Position numbers and translations under genes: made by a program. The notes under the pieces were generated by a model, which worked only from the letters and a program-made list of their open reading frames with translations, did no database searches and was not told where the DNA came from. From positions 66,003 to 115,138 of the forward strand of contig MGTE01000045.1 of NCBI GenBank assembly GCA_001799275.1: a DNA stretch of 49,136 nucleotides, in the 5' to 3' direction. This document shows positions 34,340-42,208 of this stretch, one piece after another. The DNA comes from Deltaproteobacteria bacterium RIFOXYD12_FULL_57_12. Its GTDB lineage: Bacteria > Desulfobacterota > Desulfobulbia > Desulfobulbales > BM004. Every line of letters starts with the position of its first letter. The stretch's first letter is position 1.

Positions 34340-36055
34340 TCAGGGCTCGGCCGGCTTCTGGTCCATGGCCTGAGCCATGATCGTCATGTACTCATTCCGG
34401 TAGCCTTCGTTGTCAATGGGCGTGCTGTTGACGGCGAAGTTGCAGGCGTGGGTGCGGCAATATTTTCCCCTGGTCACAGAGTTGAGCACGATCTTCGGAA
34501 GGTCGTAGTGGTGAATGGCGCTGTATTTTACCGGTCGGCCGTTTTCAATGAAAAAGATGCGATTCATATGGATTGCCTCTTCGTCGCCAGCCAGATACTC
34601 GAGGCGTTTATAGGTTTCCTGGCCGTTGCTGAGACCGGGCAGGTGGTCGCTTACCAGAATGATCAGGCTTTCGGGGTCGATCCGCTGGAGTTCGGTCACG
34701 AAATCGGCAATGGCCTCGGTGCGGTAGTAATATTGATTGACCGCCCGCTCCAGCTGCTCATCCTTGTAATCGCCGAACATCTCGATAACCTTGGGCCGTT
34801 TGTCTTGGTTCATCGCATGGGTGGAATGGCCATACATGCTGATGACATAGTTGAAGATGGGGGTATCCGGGGCCTCTTTCATTCGTTGAGCGACAAACTC
34901 CAGGTTCTGGGAGAGAAGAGCGCCATCGAACATGAACTCTTCGTCCGTCGTATCGCCGGTGCTCAGATACGTCTCGCGGCCCTGGGCATACTCCCTGGGA
35001 TAGTAGGTCTTTTCGAAGCCCAGGCCGGCGTAGGCATTGGTGGAATTAAAAAAGTCAGGCACAAAGGAATTGGTGGCAATGGTCTGGTAGCCGCCCTGGG
35101 AGAGCAGGTTGGGCAGGCAGAGGGTCCGGGCGCCGGTGAACACATCGAACTCGACGCCGGAGAGTTCTCGCATGGCCGGTACCCCGCAGAGTATTTCGAA
35201 CTCGGCCTGCGCTGTGCCGCCGCCGAAGACCGGCGACACGGTAAACCCTTCCTTGCCCGCGAACAGCTTTTCAAACGAAGGATGCACCGGCTTTTGAGAA
35301 TAACGGGCGCCGCGCAGGAGAGAGGGATCAAGAAAACTCTCAAGCACCACCATGTGAATGTTTTTTTTATTCCGCTCGCCATGCAGGGTGTTCGCCGTCG
35401 TTGTGAATGCATCGAGATAGGCAGAGGCGCCCCGATAGGAGGCGGTCTTTTCGCGACAACTGACCCTTCTGGCCTCGTTATAGAGCATCATGCTGATCCG
35501 GCCGTTGTTGCCGGCGCTGTACATGTCGGAGAAGGCAACGATGCCGTTCTGCGTTGCATGAAAGGCCTGCATAAAGGCGTCCGGGAAAAATTCAACGGCT
35601 GCGACAAGTGCAACCAGCGGCAGGCTGGCCAGGGCAAAGGCCTTTGCCCGGCGCAGATGCAGAAAGGAGAGAATGGCGAGCAGGGGCAAGGCCACCACGG
35701 CGCCGGCAAGTATCTGGTTGCCGGTCGACAGAACCCGGAACAACTCCGGCAGCTCGGTCACCTCGGCGATGCGGGGCAGGCGGCCAAGCTGCATGAAGTA
35801 GACGTCAAACCCCATGTAGACCAGAAAAATGGGCAAGGCGGCAATCAAGGGCTGCAGCCGGGATTCGCGGGTTATCAGATTGAGACAAAAATAGGCGCAG
35901 AGCAAAAGCGGAATCTCAAGCCGCCAGGCCGGGGACAACGGCGGCAACCCGCCCTGTTTCCGCATCAACCAGGTATAGGCGAGCAAGATCGAGAGGAAGA
36001 TTACGTAACGGCTGAGGGGGGCAACGACTTTCAGCCAGTAGAGCAAGGCGCGCAC
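34340..36055 (-). CDS. LTA synthase-like membrane sulfatase (phosphoglycerol transferase type)
   Basis: About 571 residues: four or five N-terminal transmembrane helices, then a large extracytoplasmic sulfatase-fold domain starting near NIHMVVLESFLDPSLL, with the metal-site elements VFGGGTAQAEFEILCG (nucleophile Thr position), ISMYGHSTH and LIILVSDHLPG. Such enzymes move phosphoglycerol or phosphoethanolamine onto glycans or lipids. GTG 36055 (AGGA upstream) is proposed because the longer frame to 36145 runs through repeat family 2 sequence. The downstream glycosidase-fold gene is probably in the same transcript. Confidence 0.82.
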   Translation of the reverse strand: MRALLYWLKVVAPLSRYVIFLSILLAYTWLMRKQGGLPPLSPAWRLEIPLLLCAYFCLNLITRESRLQPLIAALPIFLVYMGFDVYFMQLGRLPRIAEVTELPELFRVLSTGNQILAGAVVALPLLAILSFLHLRRAKAFALASLPLVALVAAVEFFPDAFMQAFHATQNGIVAFSDMYSAGNNGRISMMLYNEARRVSCREKTASYRGASAYLDAFTTTANTLHGERNKKNIHMVVLESFLDPSLLRGARYSQKPVHPSFEKLFAGKEGFTVSPVFGGGTAQAEFEILCGVPAMRELSGVEFDVFTGARTLCLPNLLSQGGYQTIATNSFVPDFFNSTNAYAGLGFEKTYYPREYAQGRETYLSTGDTTDEEFMFDGALLSQNLEFVAQRMKEAPDTPIFNYVISMYGHSTHAMNQDKRPKVIEMFGDYKDEQLERAVNQYYYRTEAIADFVTELQRIDPESLIILVSDHLPGLSNGQETYKRLEYLAGDEEAIHMNRIFFIENGRPVKYSAIHHYDLPKIVLNSVTRGKYCRTHACNFAVNSTPIDNEGYRNEYMTIMAQAMDQKPAEP

Positions 36056-36082
36056 GGACGAGGTTCCTGTCAGGGTAGATTT

Positions 36083-36227
36083 TAGTCCCTTATGCGTTGA
36101 TTGTTGACGGCTTGCGGTCAAAAATTTCATAAACCTTACACTCACGAGACATGCGGGTGTTAACCGGCGTTAAGGGACTTACACCCCTCAAGGGGGTACT
36201 GAAAAGAGTCCAGCTCTGCTGGGTTAG
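36083..36227 (-). repeat. Palindromic repeat family 2, copy B
   Basis: Runs from TAGTCCCTTATGCGTTGATT to CCGGCGTTAAGGGACTTA (core 36083-36181), with inverted ends TAGTCCCTTA / TAAGGGACTTA. A tail continues through CTGAAAAGAGTCCAGCTC and the hairpin CCAGC-TCT-GCTGG to 36227. Copies occur at 45419 and 48703. It begins 28 bases before the sulfatase start and falsely lengthens that frame. Confidence 0.75.
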
Positions 36228-36551
36228 GAGATATTATAATGCTTTTTGTTCGAGTATGTCGGGTTTATTTTGTCCAGCCACTTGAGCCTGTTGCAAGGCC
36301 GGCTCAAGAACCTCACATGGATGTGGGGCCGAATTCCACCGGTTTGAAAAACTAATGATTTCGTGAGGGTTGGCGAAGCCATGTTTTGCCAACTTGGTGG
36401 TTGCAAAGCCAGGACGGGTTTTGCAACTGGCTCAACAGATAACGGGATACCTGTCTGGATGTCAACGACCTGTTTCCTGTAGAATGTGAGTTCTTTGTTG
36501 AAAGCGACGAGCAGTTTCTCCGGGAAAAGCCCATAAGCTGCTCACAGAAAC
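36228..36551. other. Intergenic stretch without recognisable genes
   Basis: Between the family 2 repeat and the tRNA terminator. It holds only a small inverted repeat (GTTGCAAAGCC...GGGTTTTGCAAC, about 36399-36427). Reading frames here look like noise. Confidence 0.5.
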
Positions 36552-36588
36552 AAAAAAGGGCTGGCCAAATGGCCAACCCCTTTTTTTT
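36552..36588 (-). terminator. Terminator of the tRNA-Lys/tRNA-Glu transcript
   Basis: On the minus strand AAGGGGTTGGCC-ATTT-GGCCAGCCC is followed by six T; it starts five bases after the CCA of tRNA-Glu. Confidence 0.88.
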
Positions 36589-36592
36589 ATTC

Positions 36593-36670
<78 letters not shown>

Positions 36671-36697
36671 TTTACGACTTTAAGCACCTTATTAAGC

Positions 36698-36773
36698 TGG
36701 TGGGTCGTGCGCGACTCGAACGCGCGACTCTCTGCTTAAAAGGCAGATACTCTACCGACTGAGTTAACGACCC
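36698..36773 (-). tRNA. tRNA-Lys (anticodon TTT)
   Basis: Cloverleaf on the minus strand: acceptor GGGTCGT/ACGACCC, D arm AACTCAGTCGGTAGAGT, anticodon loop CTTTTAA (TTT), T loop GTTCGAGTC, discriminator A and an encoded CCA. It is the first gene of a two-tRNA operon. Confidence 0.97.
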
Positions 36774-36788
36774 ACTGAAAGAACCGTC

Positions 36789-36817
36789 TAAATACAATAG
36801 CGGCAACGCGATGTCAA
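36789..36817 (-). promoter_or_regulatory. Promoter of the tRNA-Lys/tRNA-Glu operon
   Basis: TTGACA (36817-36812) and TATTTA (36794-36789) lie 17 bases apart, about 15 bases before tRNA-Lys. Nothing else is visible up to 36978. Confidence 0.7.
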
Positions 36818-36992
36818 GTGTTTGCCATCATGTTTCGCTATTTTCCCGGCCTTTTTTTGATTCCTCGCCTGCCGGTCGTACCGTAGCGGCAACGATAAAT
36901 CCTTGTCGGCGGTCCGCAGGTCTGCTATAGAACGGGAGCGGGCCGCATGATGGACATGCTGCCCCGAGTATCAACAGTTGGAGGTGTTCCCC

Positions 36993-37598
36993 ATGGGTTT
37001 GTTAACAGCGTCCGCCAGTTTTGCCCGCTATACGGTTGAGGGTAAACCGCCGGACAATTTTTGGGAGTTTGCAGCGGAACGGATCAAGAGTTTTTCCTTC
37101 CGGGATATCGACGATACGGTGGACGAATATTCCATCGGCTGGGTTTCGGTCCAGAGCATGTTTGACAGCGAGTTTGCCTACGCCTCCCATGCCGTGGCCG
37201 ACTATATTGTGCTGACGATGCGTATCGACGAGCGGAAGATTTCCGCGGCCGTGCTCAACAAGTTTGCCCGCAAGGAAGAAGAGCGGATCAAGCGGGAGCG
37301 GCAGGTGCCGAAACTGAGTAGGAACCATCGGCTGGAGATCAAGGAGCAGGTAAGGCAGCAGTTGATGAGCCGTGCCGTGCCGGTGCCGGCGGTGTACGAC
37401 CTCTGCTGGAATCTGGCCGATAACACCCTGTTCTTTTTTTCCAACAACAAAAAGGCCCAGGCCGTGCTGGAGGATTTTTTCAAGGACAGTTTCGGGATGA
37501 CGCTCGTGCTGCAGGTGCCTTTTCTGGCCGCCGGCAAGCTTGTTGACGCCGACGCGCAGGATGCCTTGGAACGGCTGCGGCCGGCAATTTTCGTATAA
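36993..37598 (+). CDS. RdgC-like protein
   Basis: A 201-residue protein with features of RdgC, a DNA-binding ring that limits RecA: an N-terminal strand region (MGLLTASASFARYTVEG), basic helices (KFARKEEERIKRERQVPKLS), and the C-terminal pattern LFFFSNNKKAQAVLEDFFKDSFGMTLVLQVPF like the RdgC F..F...FG..L....P motif. It is shorter than the roughly 300-residue E. coli protein. GGAGG at 36979-36983 sets ATG 36993. It pairs with an unknown gene 36 bases downstream. The family call is from pattern and therefore moderate. Confidence 0.65.
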   Translation: MGLLTASASFARYTVEGKPPDNFWEFAAERIKSFSFRDIDDTVDEYSIGWVSVQSMFDSEFAYASHAVADYIVLTMRIDERKISAAVLNKFARKEEERIKRERQVPKLSRNHRLEIKEQVRQQLMSRAVPVPAVYDLCWNLADNTLFFFSNNKKAQAVLEDFFKDSFGMTLVLQVPFLAAGKLVDADAQDALERLRPAIFV

Positions 37599-37634
37599 TT
37601 CCGGCCAAGCCGGGAAAAGGATGGTCCGACTATT

Positions 37635-38177
37635 ATGGATCTTATTGATATTATTGCAGAGAAGAAATTTGTCGGGCAGGAGTTTCTGACCTGGCTCTGG
37701 TATAAAAGCGAGGAGCGGGGCGGCGCGGTCTGCCTGCCTGGTGCCGGCGATATCCAGGTGGTTTTTGAAAAGCACATGCTGTTGGAATTCGGTGAGGGCG
37801 AGGCCCAGGAGAAATTGATCTGCCGTGGCCTGCAGACCGAACTCAAGGAGGCCCGCACCGGGCTGCTCATGGGCAAGAAGCTGGAACAGGCCAGGATTCG
37901 TCTGGCCCGCGGCGATTATGAATGGTATTTTACCCTGACCGCCACCCTGTTCGAATTCCGGGGCGTCAAGGTTCCCAAAACCGTCGAATCCGAGGATGAG
38001 GGGGACGGCCAGGCAGCGGTCGAGGGCAGGATGCTGGAGCGAATTGGCATGCTCGAGGAGATCTCCCGCACCGTGGATGAACTGTTCCGGATGTTTCTTA
38101 CGGTGAGGACCGGCCCGGACTGGGAGGATGAGTTGCGCCGCGTGCGCACCTGGCTCCACAAGGCGGCCGAGAATTAA
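37635..38177 (+). CDS. Protein of unknown function paired with the RdgC-like gene
   Basis: A 180-residue acidic protein (WLWYKSEERGGAVCLPGAGDIQVVF at the start; helical C-terminus ELFRMFLTVRTGPDWEDELRRVRTWL). No motif is recognised and there is no signal peptide. Its closeness to the RdgC-like gene on the same strand suggests joint function in DNA maintenance, but this is inference only. A family 1 repeat begins four bases after its stop. Confidence 0.65.
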   Translation: MDLIDIIAEKKFVGQEFLTWLWYKSEERGGAVCLPGAGDIQVVFEKHMLLEFGEGEAQEKLICRGLQTELKEARTGLLMGKKLEQARIRLARGDYEWYFTLTATLFEFRGVKVPKTVESEDEGDGQAAVEGRMLERIGMLEEISRTVDELFRMFLTVRTGPDWEDELRRVRTWLHKAAEN

Positions 38178-38180
38178 TCC

Positions 38181-38331
38181 GTAATCGTTCAGCAGCACCC
38201 CATCTGCTTTGGCATCGGCCTGCTTACGTAGCACCAGTACAGCTCGCAGGCCTCTTTCGCGCATCTGGGGCACTGCTGAACGATTACAATGCCGGTGGTT
38301 ATGGACCCTTTTAGCTCATCCGGTGAACGGT
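38181..38331 (-). repeat. Palindromic repeat family 1, copy 1
   Basis: The core (38181-38287, 107 bases) starts GTAATCGTTCAGCAG and ends CTGCTGAACGATTAC, a perfect 15-bp outer stem, then CCCCA pairing, then an inner stem GGCCTGC/GCAGGCC. A 44-base tail (CACCGG-type, ending CCGGTGAACGGT at 38331) is shared with copy 2. It lies between the RdgC-partner gene and gatB. Wobble pairs place the RNA sense strand on minus. Confidence 0.85.
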
Positions 38332-38401
38332 TCATTAATCCGGCAATATCGCGTGAACAATTCGGGGAACCTCAACCAGGAAAGAAAGCAGAGATCATAC
38401 C

Positions 38402-39838
38402 ATGGAGTTTGAAACCGTCATCGGGCTGGAGGTGCATGCCCAGCTCAAAACGAAAAGTAAAATATTCTGCGGCTGTTCCACCGCCTTTGGCGCGCCGCCC
38501 AACACCAACACCTGTCCGGTCTGCCTGGGCATGCCGGGTGTGCTGCCGGTTTTAAACCGCCAGGTGGTGGAATATTCCATCAGGATGGCCTTGGCCACCA
38601 ACTGCCGGATCGAGCGGGTCAACCAGTTTGCCCGCAAGAATTATTTTTATCCGGACCTGCCCAAGGGCTATCAGATTTCCCAGTTTGAACTGCCCATTGC
38701 CCGGCATGGCTGGGTGGAGATCGAGGCGGCCGGCCAGGTGCGGCGGATCGGCTTGACCCGCATCCACATGGAAGAGGATGCCGGCAAACTCATCCACGAC
38801 CCGCGCGAGCCGGTAAGCTATGTGGACCTCAACCGGACCGGCACGCCGCTGATCGAGATCGTCAGCGAACCTGAGATCCGGTCAGCCGAGGAGGCGGTGG
38901 CCTATTTGAAAAAATTGCACGCCATCCTCCGCTATCTGGATATCTGCGACGGCAACATGGAGGAGGGCAGCTTCCGCTGCGACGCCAATATCTCGCTCCG
39001 GCCAAAGGGTCAGGCGGAGCTGGGCACCCGCACCGAACTCAAGAACATGAACTCGTTCCGCAACGTGCAGCGCGCCCTGGAATTTGAGGAGCGGCGGCAG
39101 CGGGATATTCTGCTGGAGCACGGCAAGGTTGTCCAGGAAACCTTGCTCTGGGACGCGGATAAGAATATCACCACCTCCATGCGCGGCAAGGAGGAGGCCC
39201 ATGACTACCGGTACTTCCCTGATCCCGACCTGATTCCGGTGGTGATCGACGAGGCGTGGATCGAGCGGGTGCGCGCGGCCATGCCCGAACTGCCTGATGC
39301 GCGCCAGGCCCGGTTTGTGGCGGAGCTAGGCCTGCCGGCCGCTGATGCCGAGGTGTTGACCGCCACCCGGGAGCTGGCTGATTATTTTGAACGGGCGCTT
39401 GCCCTGTATCCCCAGGCCAAGAAGCTTGGCAACTGGATCATGACCGAACTGCTGCGGGAGCTGAAGGGCGAGGATGGCATCGATATTAGCGCCTGCGCGG
39501 TGCGCCCGGAAGAACTGGCCGCCCTCATGAACATGATCGAGCAGGGCACGATCAGCGGCAAGATCGCCAAGGCGGTGTTCGTGGACATGCTGGCAACGGG
39601 CAAGCCCGCCGCCGTCGTGGTGCAGGAGAAAAATCTTGTCCAGATGAGCGATACGGGCGAACTGGTGCGGCTGATTCAGGAGATCATCGCGGCCAATCCC
39701 CAGCAGGTGGCGGACTACAAGGCGGGCAAGACCAAGCTGATCGGCTTTTTTGTGGGGCAGTTGATGCAAAAGACCAAGGGCCAGGCCAATCCCCAGCTGG
39801 CCAATCAGCTTTTTGCCAAGGCTTTGGCAACGGATTAG
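38402..39838 (+). CDS. gatB: Aspartyl/glutamyl-tRNA(Asn/Gln) amidotransferase subunit B
   Basis: A 478-residue subunit of the GatCAB complex, which amidates misacylated Glu-tRNA-Gln or Asp-tRNA-Asn. The hallmark N-terminus [21 protein letters not shown] and [22 protein letters not shown] give the zinc/tRNA-binding region; [29 protein letters not shown] and [14 protein letters not shown] are intact; the C-terminal helical YqeY-like domain ([10 protein letters not shown]) is full length. gatA and gatC are not adjacent in the window. A family 1 repeat lies upstream and a family 3 repeat downstream. Confidence 0.97.
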   Translation: MEFETVIGLEVHAQLKTKSKIFCGCSTAFGAPPNTNTCPVCLGMPGVLPVLNRQVVEYSIRMALATNCRIERVNQFARKNYFYPDLPKGYQISQFELPIARHGWVEIEAAGQVRRIGLTRIHMEEDAGKLIHDPREPVSYVDLNRTGTPLIEIVSEPEIRSAEEAVAYLKKLHAILRYLDICDGNMEEGSFRCDANISLRPKGQAELGTRTELKNMNSFRNVQRALEFEERRQRDILLEHGKVVQETLLWDADKNITTSMRGKEEAHDYRYFPDPDLIPVVIDEAWIERVRAAMPELPDARQARFVAELGLPAADAEVLTATRELADYFERALALYPQAKKLGNWIMTELLRELKGEDGIDISACAVRPEELAALMNMIEQGTISGKIAKAVFVDMLATGKPAAVVVQEKNLVQMSDTGELVRLIQEIIAANPQQVADYKAGKTKLIGFFVGQLMQKTKGQANPQLANQLFAKALATD

Positions 39839-39842
39839 TCGG

Positions 39843-40004
39843 TATACCGCTGACTTAAGCGAATATTGTATTTTTGAACCGCAGAATATCGAACAAGGAA
39901 TTTCGAATTTCGAAGTTTACTTACTTCATCATTCTGCGGTTTCTTGTTCGATATTCGATATTCGCTGTTAGATCGCAAGATTATTTCCTTAAGTGAACGG
40001 CATT
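39843..40004 (+). repeat. Palindromic repeat family 3, copy a
   Basis: The ends are inverted copies: ATACCGCTGACTTAAG at the left and CTTAAGTGAACGGCAT at the right. Inside are GAACCGCAGAATATCGAACA and its partner CATTCTGCGGTTTC, so the unit folds back on itself. It begins five bases after the gatB stop. A second, inverted copy with an extra insert of about 55 bases is at 43608-43824, after radA. Confidence 0.8.
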
Positions 40005-40045
40005 GAGGCTAGCCGGCAAAAGCGTGCTTCCCCGAGGTGATCAGA

Positions 40046-40792
40046 GTGAAGATGGACCGGGAAGAGTGGCAAAAGAAGGGCGAGGGACATCGGCAGCGGC
40101 TCCGGGAGAAATTCCTGCAGTTGGGCATCAACGCCTTTACCGATGACGAGGTTCTGGAACTGCTGCTGACTTTTGGCACGCCGCGCACCGACTGCAAGGC
40201 CGCGGCCCGGGCCGCCAAGGCCCATTTCGGCACGCTTGCCGCCGTGCTTGCGGCGCCGCTGCCGGAGCTTCTCAAGATTAAAGGCCTCGGCCCCAAGAAC
40301 ATCTTTGCCCTGCATTTTGTCCAGGGGGTGGCCCGGCGCTATCTGAAGCAGCAACTGGCCAACAAGACCTATGTCACCTCGTCCCGGGCAGTGGCCGACT
40401 ATCTCATCCATGAGATGCGCGACCGCAAGCGTGAAGTTTTCCTGGCCATGTTTCTGGATGCGGCCCACGCCATCATCGAGACCGAGGTGCTGGCCGAAGG
40501 CACGGTTTCGGTCAACACCGTCTATCCGCGCGAGCTGGTGCAGCGCGCCCTGGCCCATAACGCCGCAGCTCTGGTCGTGGCGCACAACCATCCTTCCGGT
40601 AGCCTGACCCCCTCCCGTCAGGATCTTGATTTAACAAAAACACTGCTGCTGGTCTGCTCCTTCATGAACATCGCCCTGCTCGATCATCTCATTGTCGGCG
40701 CCGGCGAGGAGGTGTACAGCTTTGCCGACCATGGTATCATGACCGACCTCCGGGCCCAGAGCGCCCGGCTGCTCAACCAGCCGGCCGGATGA
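40046..40792 (+). CDS. radC: RadC/JAMM-family DNA repair-like protein
   Basis: A 248-residue member of the RadC (UPF0758) family. The N-terminal helix-hairpin-helix region (LPELLKIKGLGPKNIFALHF) precedes the JAMM metal-binding domain, with the His-x-His motif in VVAHNHPSGSLTPSRQDLD. The role in DNA repair suggested by its name is not well proven. GTG 40046 is favoured because GAGG lies eight bases earlier; ATG 40052 and GTG 40037 are alternatives. The hemW start follows after four bases. Confidence 0.9.
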   Translation: MKMDREEWQKKGEGHRQRLREKFLQLGINAFTDDEVLELLLTFGTPRTDCKAAARAAKAHFGTLAAVLAAPLPELLKIKGLGPKNIFALHFVQGVARRYLKQQLANKTYVTSSRAVADYLIHEMRDRKREVFLAMFLDAAHAIIETEVLAEGTVSVNTVYPRELVQRALAHNAAALVVAHNHPSGSLTPSRQDLDLTKTLLLVCSFMNIALLDHLIVGAGEEVYSFADHGIMTDLRAQSARLLNQPAG

Positions 40793-40796
40793 GATT

Positions 40797-41996
40797 TTGA
40801 GCAGCAGTGGCACAGAGGGCCTGCCCGGACCGGGGGCCGGCGAGGGGGCGGCGGGGCTTTATGTGCATATCCCCTTCTGCCGGACGAAATGTCCCTACTG
40901 TTCGTTTACTTCCTTTCCGGGCGTTAGCGAGGCCGAGGCAACCGGCTATCTTGCGGCCCTGCAGCAGCAGGCCGCGGTCATGGCCGATCACCCGTGGGTT
41001 CGGGCTCAACAGTTCAGCACCATGTTTATCGGCGGTGGCACCCCGACCAGCCTGGAGAGCGATGGTCTGGCCGAGCTGATCAAGTGCTGTCTGGCCAGGT
41101 ATCCCTTTGTTCAGGAGCGGCCGGGTGGACCGGAGGTGAGCCTGGAGACCAACCCCAACACGGTTACCTATGAAAAACTTGCGCGGTTGCGCCAGGCCGG
41201 GGCCAACCGCCTCAGCATCGGGGTGCAGTCGTTTGCCGATCATCTGCTGGCCGCCATCGGCCGCTCCCATTCGAGCGATGATGCAGTCCGCGCCGTGGCG
41301 TTGGCCCGCCGGGCCGGCTTTGCCAATATCAACCTGGACCTCATGTACGGCCTGCCCGGCCAGAGTCTGGCAGAGTGGCGGCAAACCCTTGAAACCGCCC
41401 TGGCCCTGCAACCGCAACATCTGGCCCTGTACGAACTGACAATCGAAGCGGATACTGTTTTTGCCGAGCGGGCCAGCCAGGGTAATCTCGACCTGCCCGG
41501 CGAGGAGGAAGCGCTGGCCATGGAGGAGGCGACAGCGGAGCTGCTCGGCGAGGCCGGTTTTGCGCGCTACGAAATCTCCAACTATGCCCGGCCGGGATAC
41601 GCCTGCGGCCATAATAGCAACTACTGGGAAAACAGCTCCTATCTGGGGCTCGGCGCCGGCGCCGTCTCCTGTTTTTCCGGGGTCAGGGTCAGAAATGTGG
41701 CGGAGCCGGCCGCCTTTATCCGGCTGGTTACGGCCGGTCTGCCGCCCTTTTTCGAGGCGGAATGCCTGGATCATGCGACCCGTTTCCGGGAGAGCGTGAT
41801 CATGGGGCTGCGGATGACGAAAGGGGTTTCGACGGCGCAGCTGGAGGCTCGGTTCGGGCTGAGCCTGGAAGCGTATTACGGCGCCGTTTTGCAGGAGTTG
41901 CTGGCCGGCGGCTGGCTGGCCATGTATGAAGGGCGACTGCGGCTTACCGAAAAGGGCCGGCCGGTTGCCAACAGCGTGTTGAGCGAACTTGTCTGA
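40797..41996 (+). CDS. hemW: HemW radical SAM heme chaperone (HemN-like)
   Basis: A 399-residue protein, formerly taken for an oxygen-independent coproporphyrinogen oxidase. The cluster motif is CRTKCPYC in LYVHIPFCRTKCPYCSF, the HemW form lacking the fourth Cys of HemN. FIGGGTPTSLE, SLETNPNTV, RLSIGVQSF and NLDLMYGLPGQS are conserved. HemW binds heme and is thought to deliver it to respiratory enzymes. The start is a TTG four bases after the radC stop; no ATG fits. The C-terminal winged helix (RLRLTEKGRPVANSVL) is present. Confidence 0.93.
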   Translation: MSSSGTEGLPGPGAGEGAAGLYVHIPFCRTKCPYCSFTSFPGVSEAEATGYLAALQQQAAVMADHPWVRAQQFSTMFIGGGTPTSLESDGLAELIKCCLARYPFVQERPGGPEVSLETNPNTVTYEKLARLRQAGANRLSIGVQSFADHLLAAIGRSHSSDDAVRAVALARRAGFANINLDLMYGLPGQSLAEWRQTLETALALQPQHLALYELTIEADTVFAERASQGNLDLPGEEEALAMEEATAELLGEAGFARYEISNYARPGYACGHNSNYWENSSYLGLGAGAVSCFSGVRVRNVAEPAAFIRLVTAGLPPFFEAECLDHATRFRESVIMGLRMTKGVSTAQLEARFGLSLEAYYGAVLQELLAGGWLAMYEGRLRLTEKGRPVANSVLSELV

Positions 41997-41999
41997 TTA

Positions 42000-42174
42000 G
42001 TAATCGTTCAGCAGCACCCCATCTGCGGAGTTTATCCCCCATTTTTTGGGGGGATCATCGGCCTGCTCACGTAGCACCAGTACAGTTCGCAGGCCTCTTT
42101 CGCGCATCTGGGGCACTGCTGAACGATTACACCACCGGTGGTTATTGGCCCTTTTAGCTCACCCGGTGAACGGT
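42000..42174 (-). repeat. Palindromic repeat family 1, copy 2 with inserted hairpin
   Basis: Same ends and tail as copy 1 (core 42000-42130). Relative to copy 1 about 24 extra bases are present in the left half, including ATCCCCCA...TGGGGGGAT (about 42034-42056), itself a hairpin. It starts four bases after the hemW stop, the same distance as copy 1 from its gene. Confidence 0.85.
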
Positions 42175-42208
42175 CTCTCTGATTGAAGTCATAATATAAG
42201 GATGCGCC

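Noticed and set aside
34136-36085. A 649-codon open frame on the plus strand
   Set aside because: It is antisense to the sulfatase gene, whose protein has clear family motifs. The long frame comes from high-GC codon bias; its translation shows no recognisable domain.
37002-38273. A 423-codon open frame on the minus strand
   Set aside because: It runs opposite to the RdgC-like gene and its partner and begins within repeat family 1. The plus-strand genes have ribosome sites and sensible proteins.
38187-38287. Cysteine-rich peptide reading of the family 1 repeat (CPRCAKEACELYWCYV)
   Set aside because: The peptide frame is broken in the diverged copy at 3645 by a one-base length change while stem pairing is kept, and no ribosome site precedes it. 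A structural element explains the conservation better.
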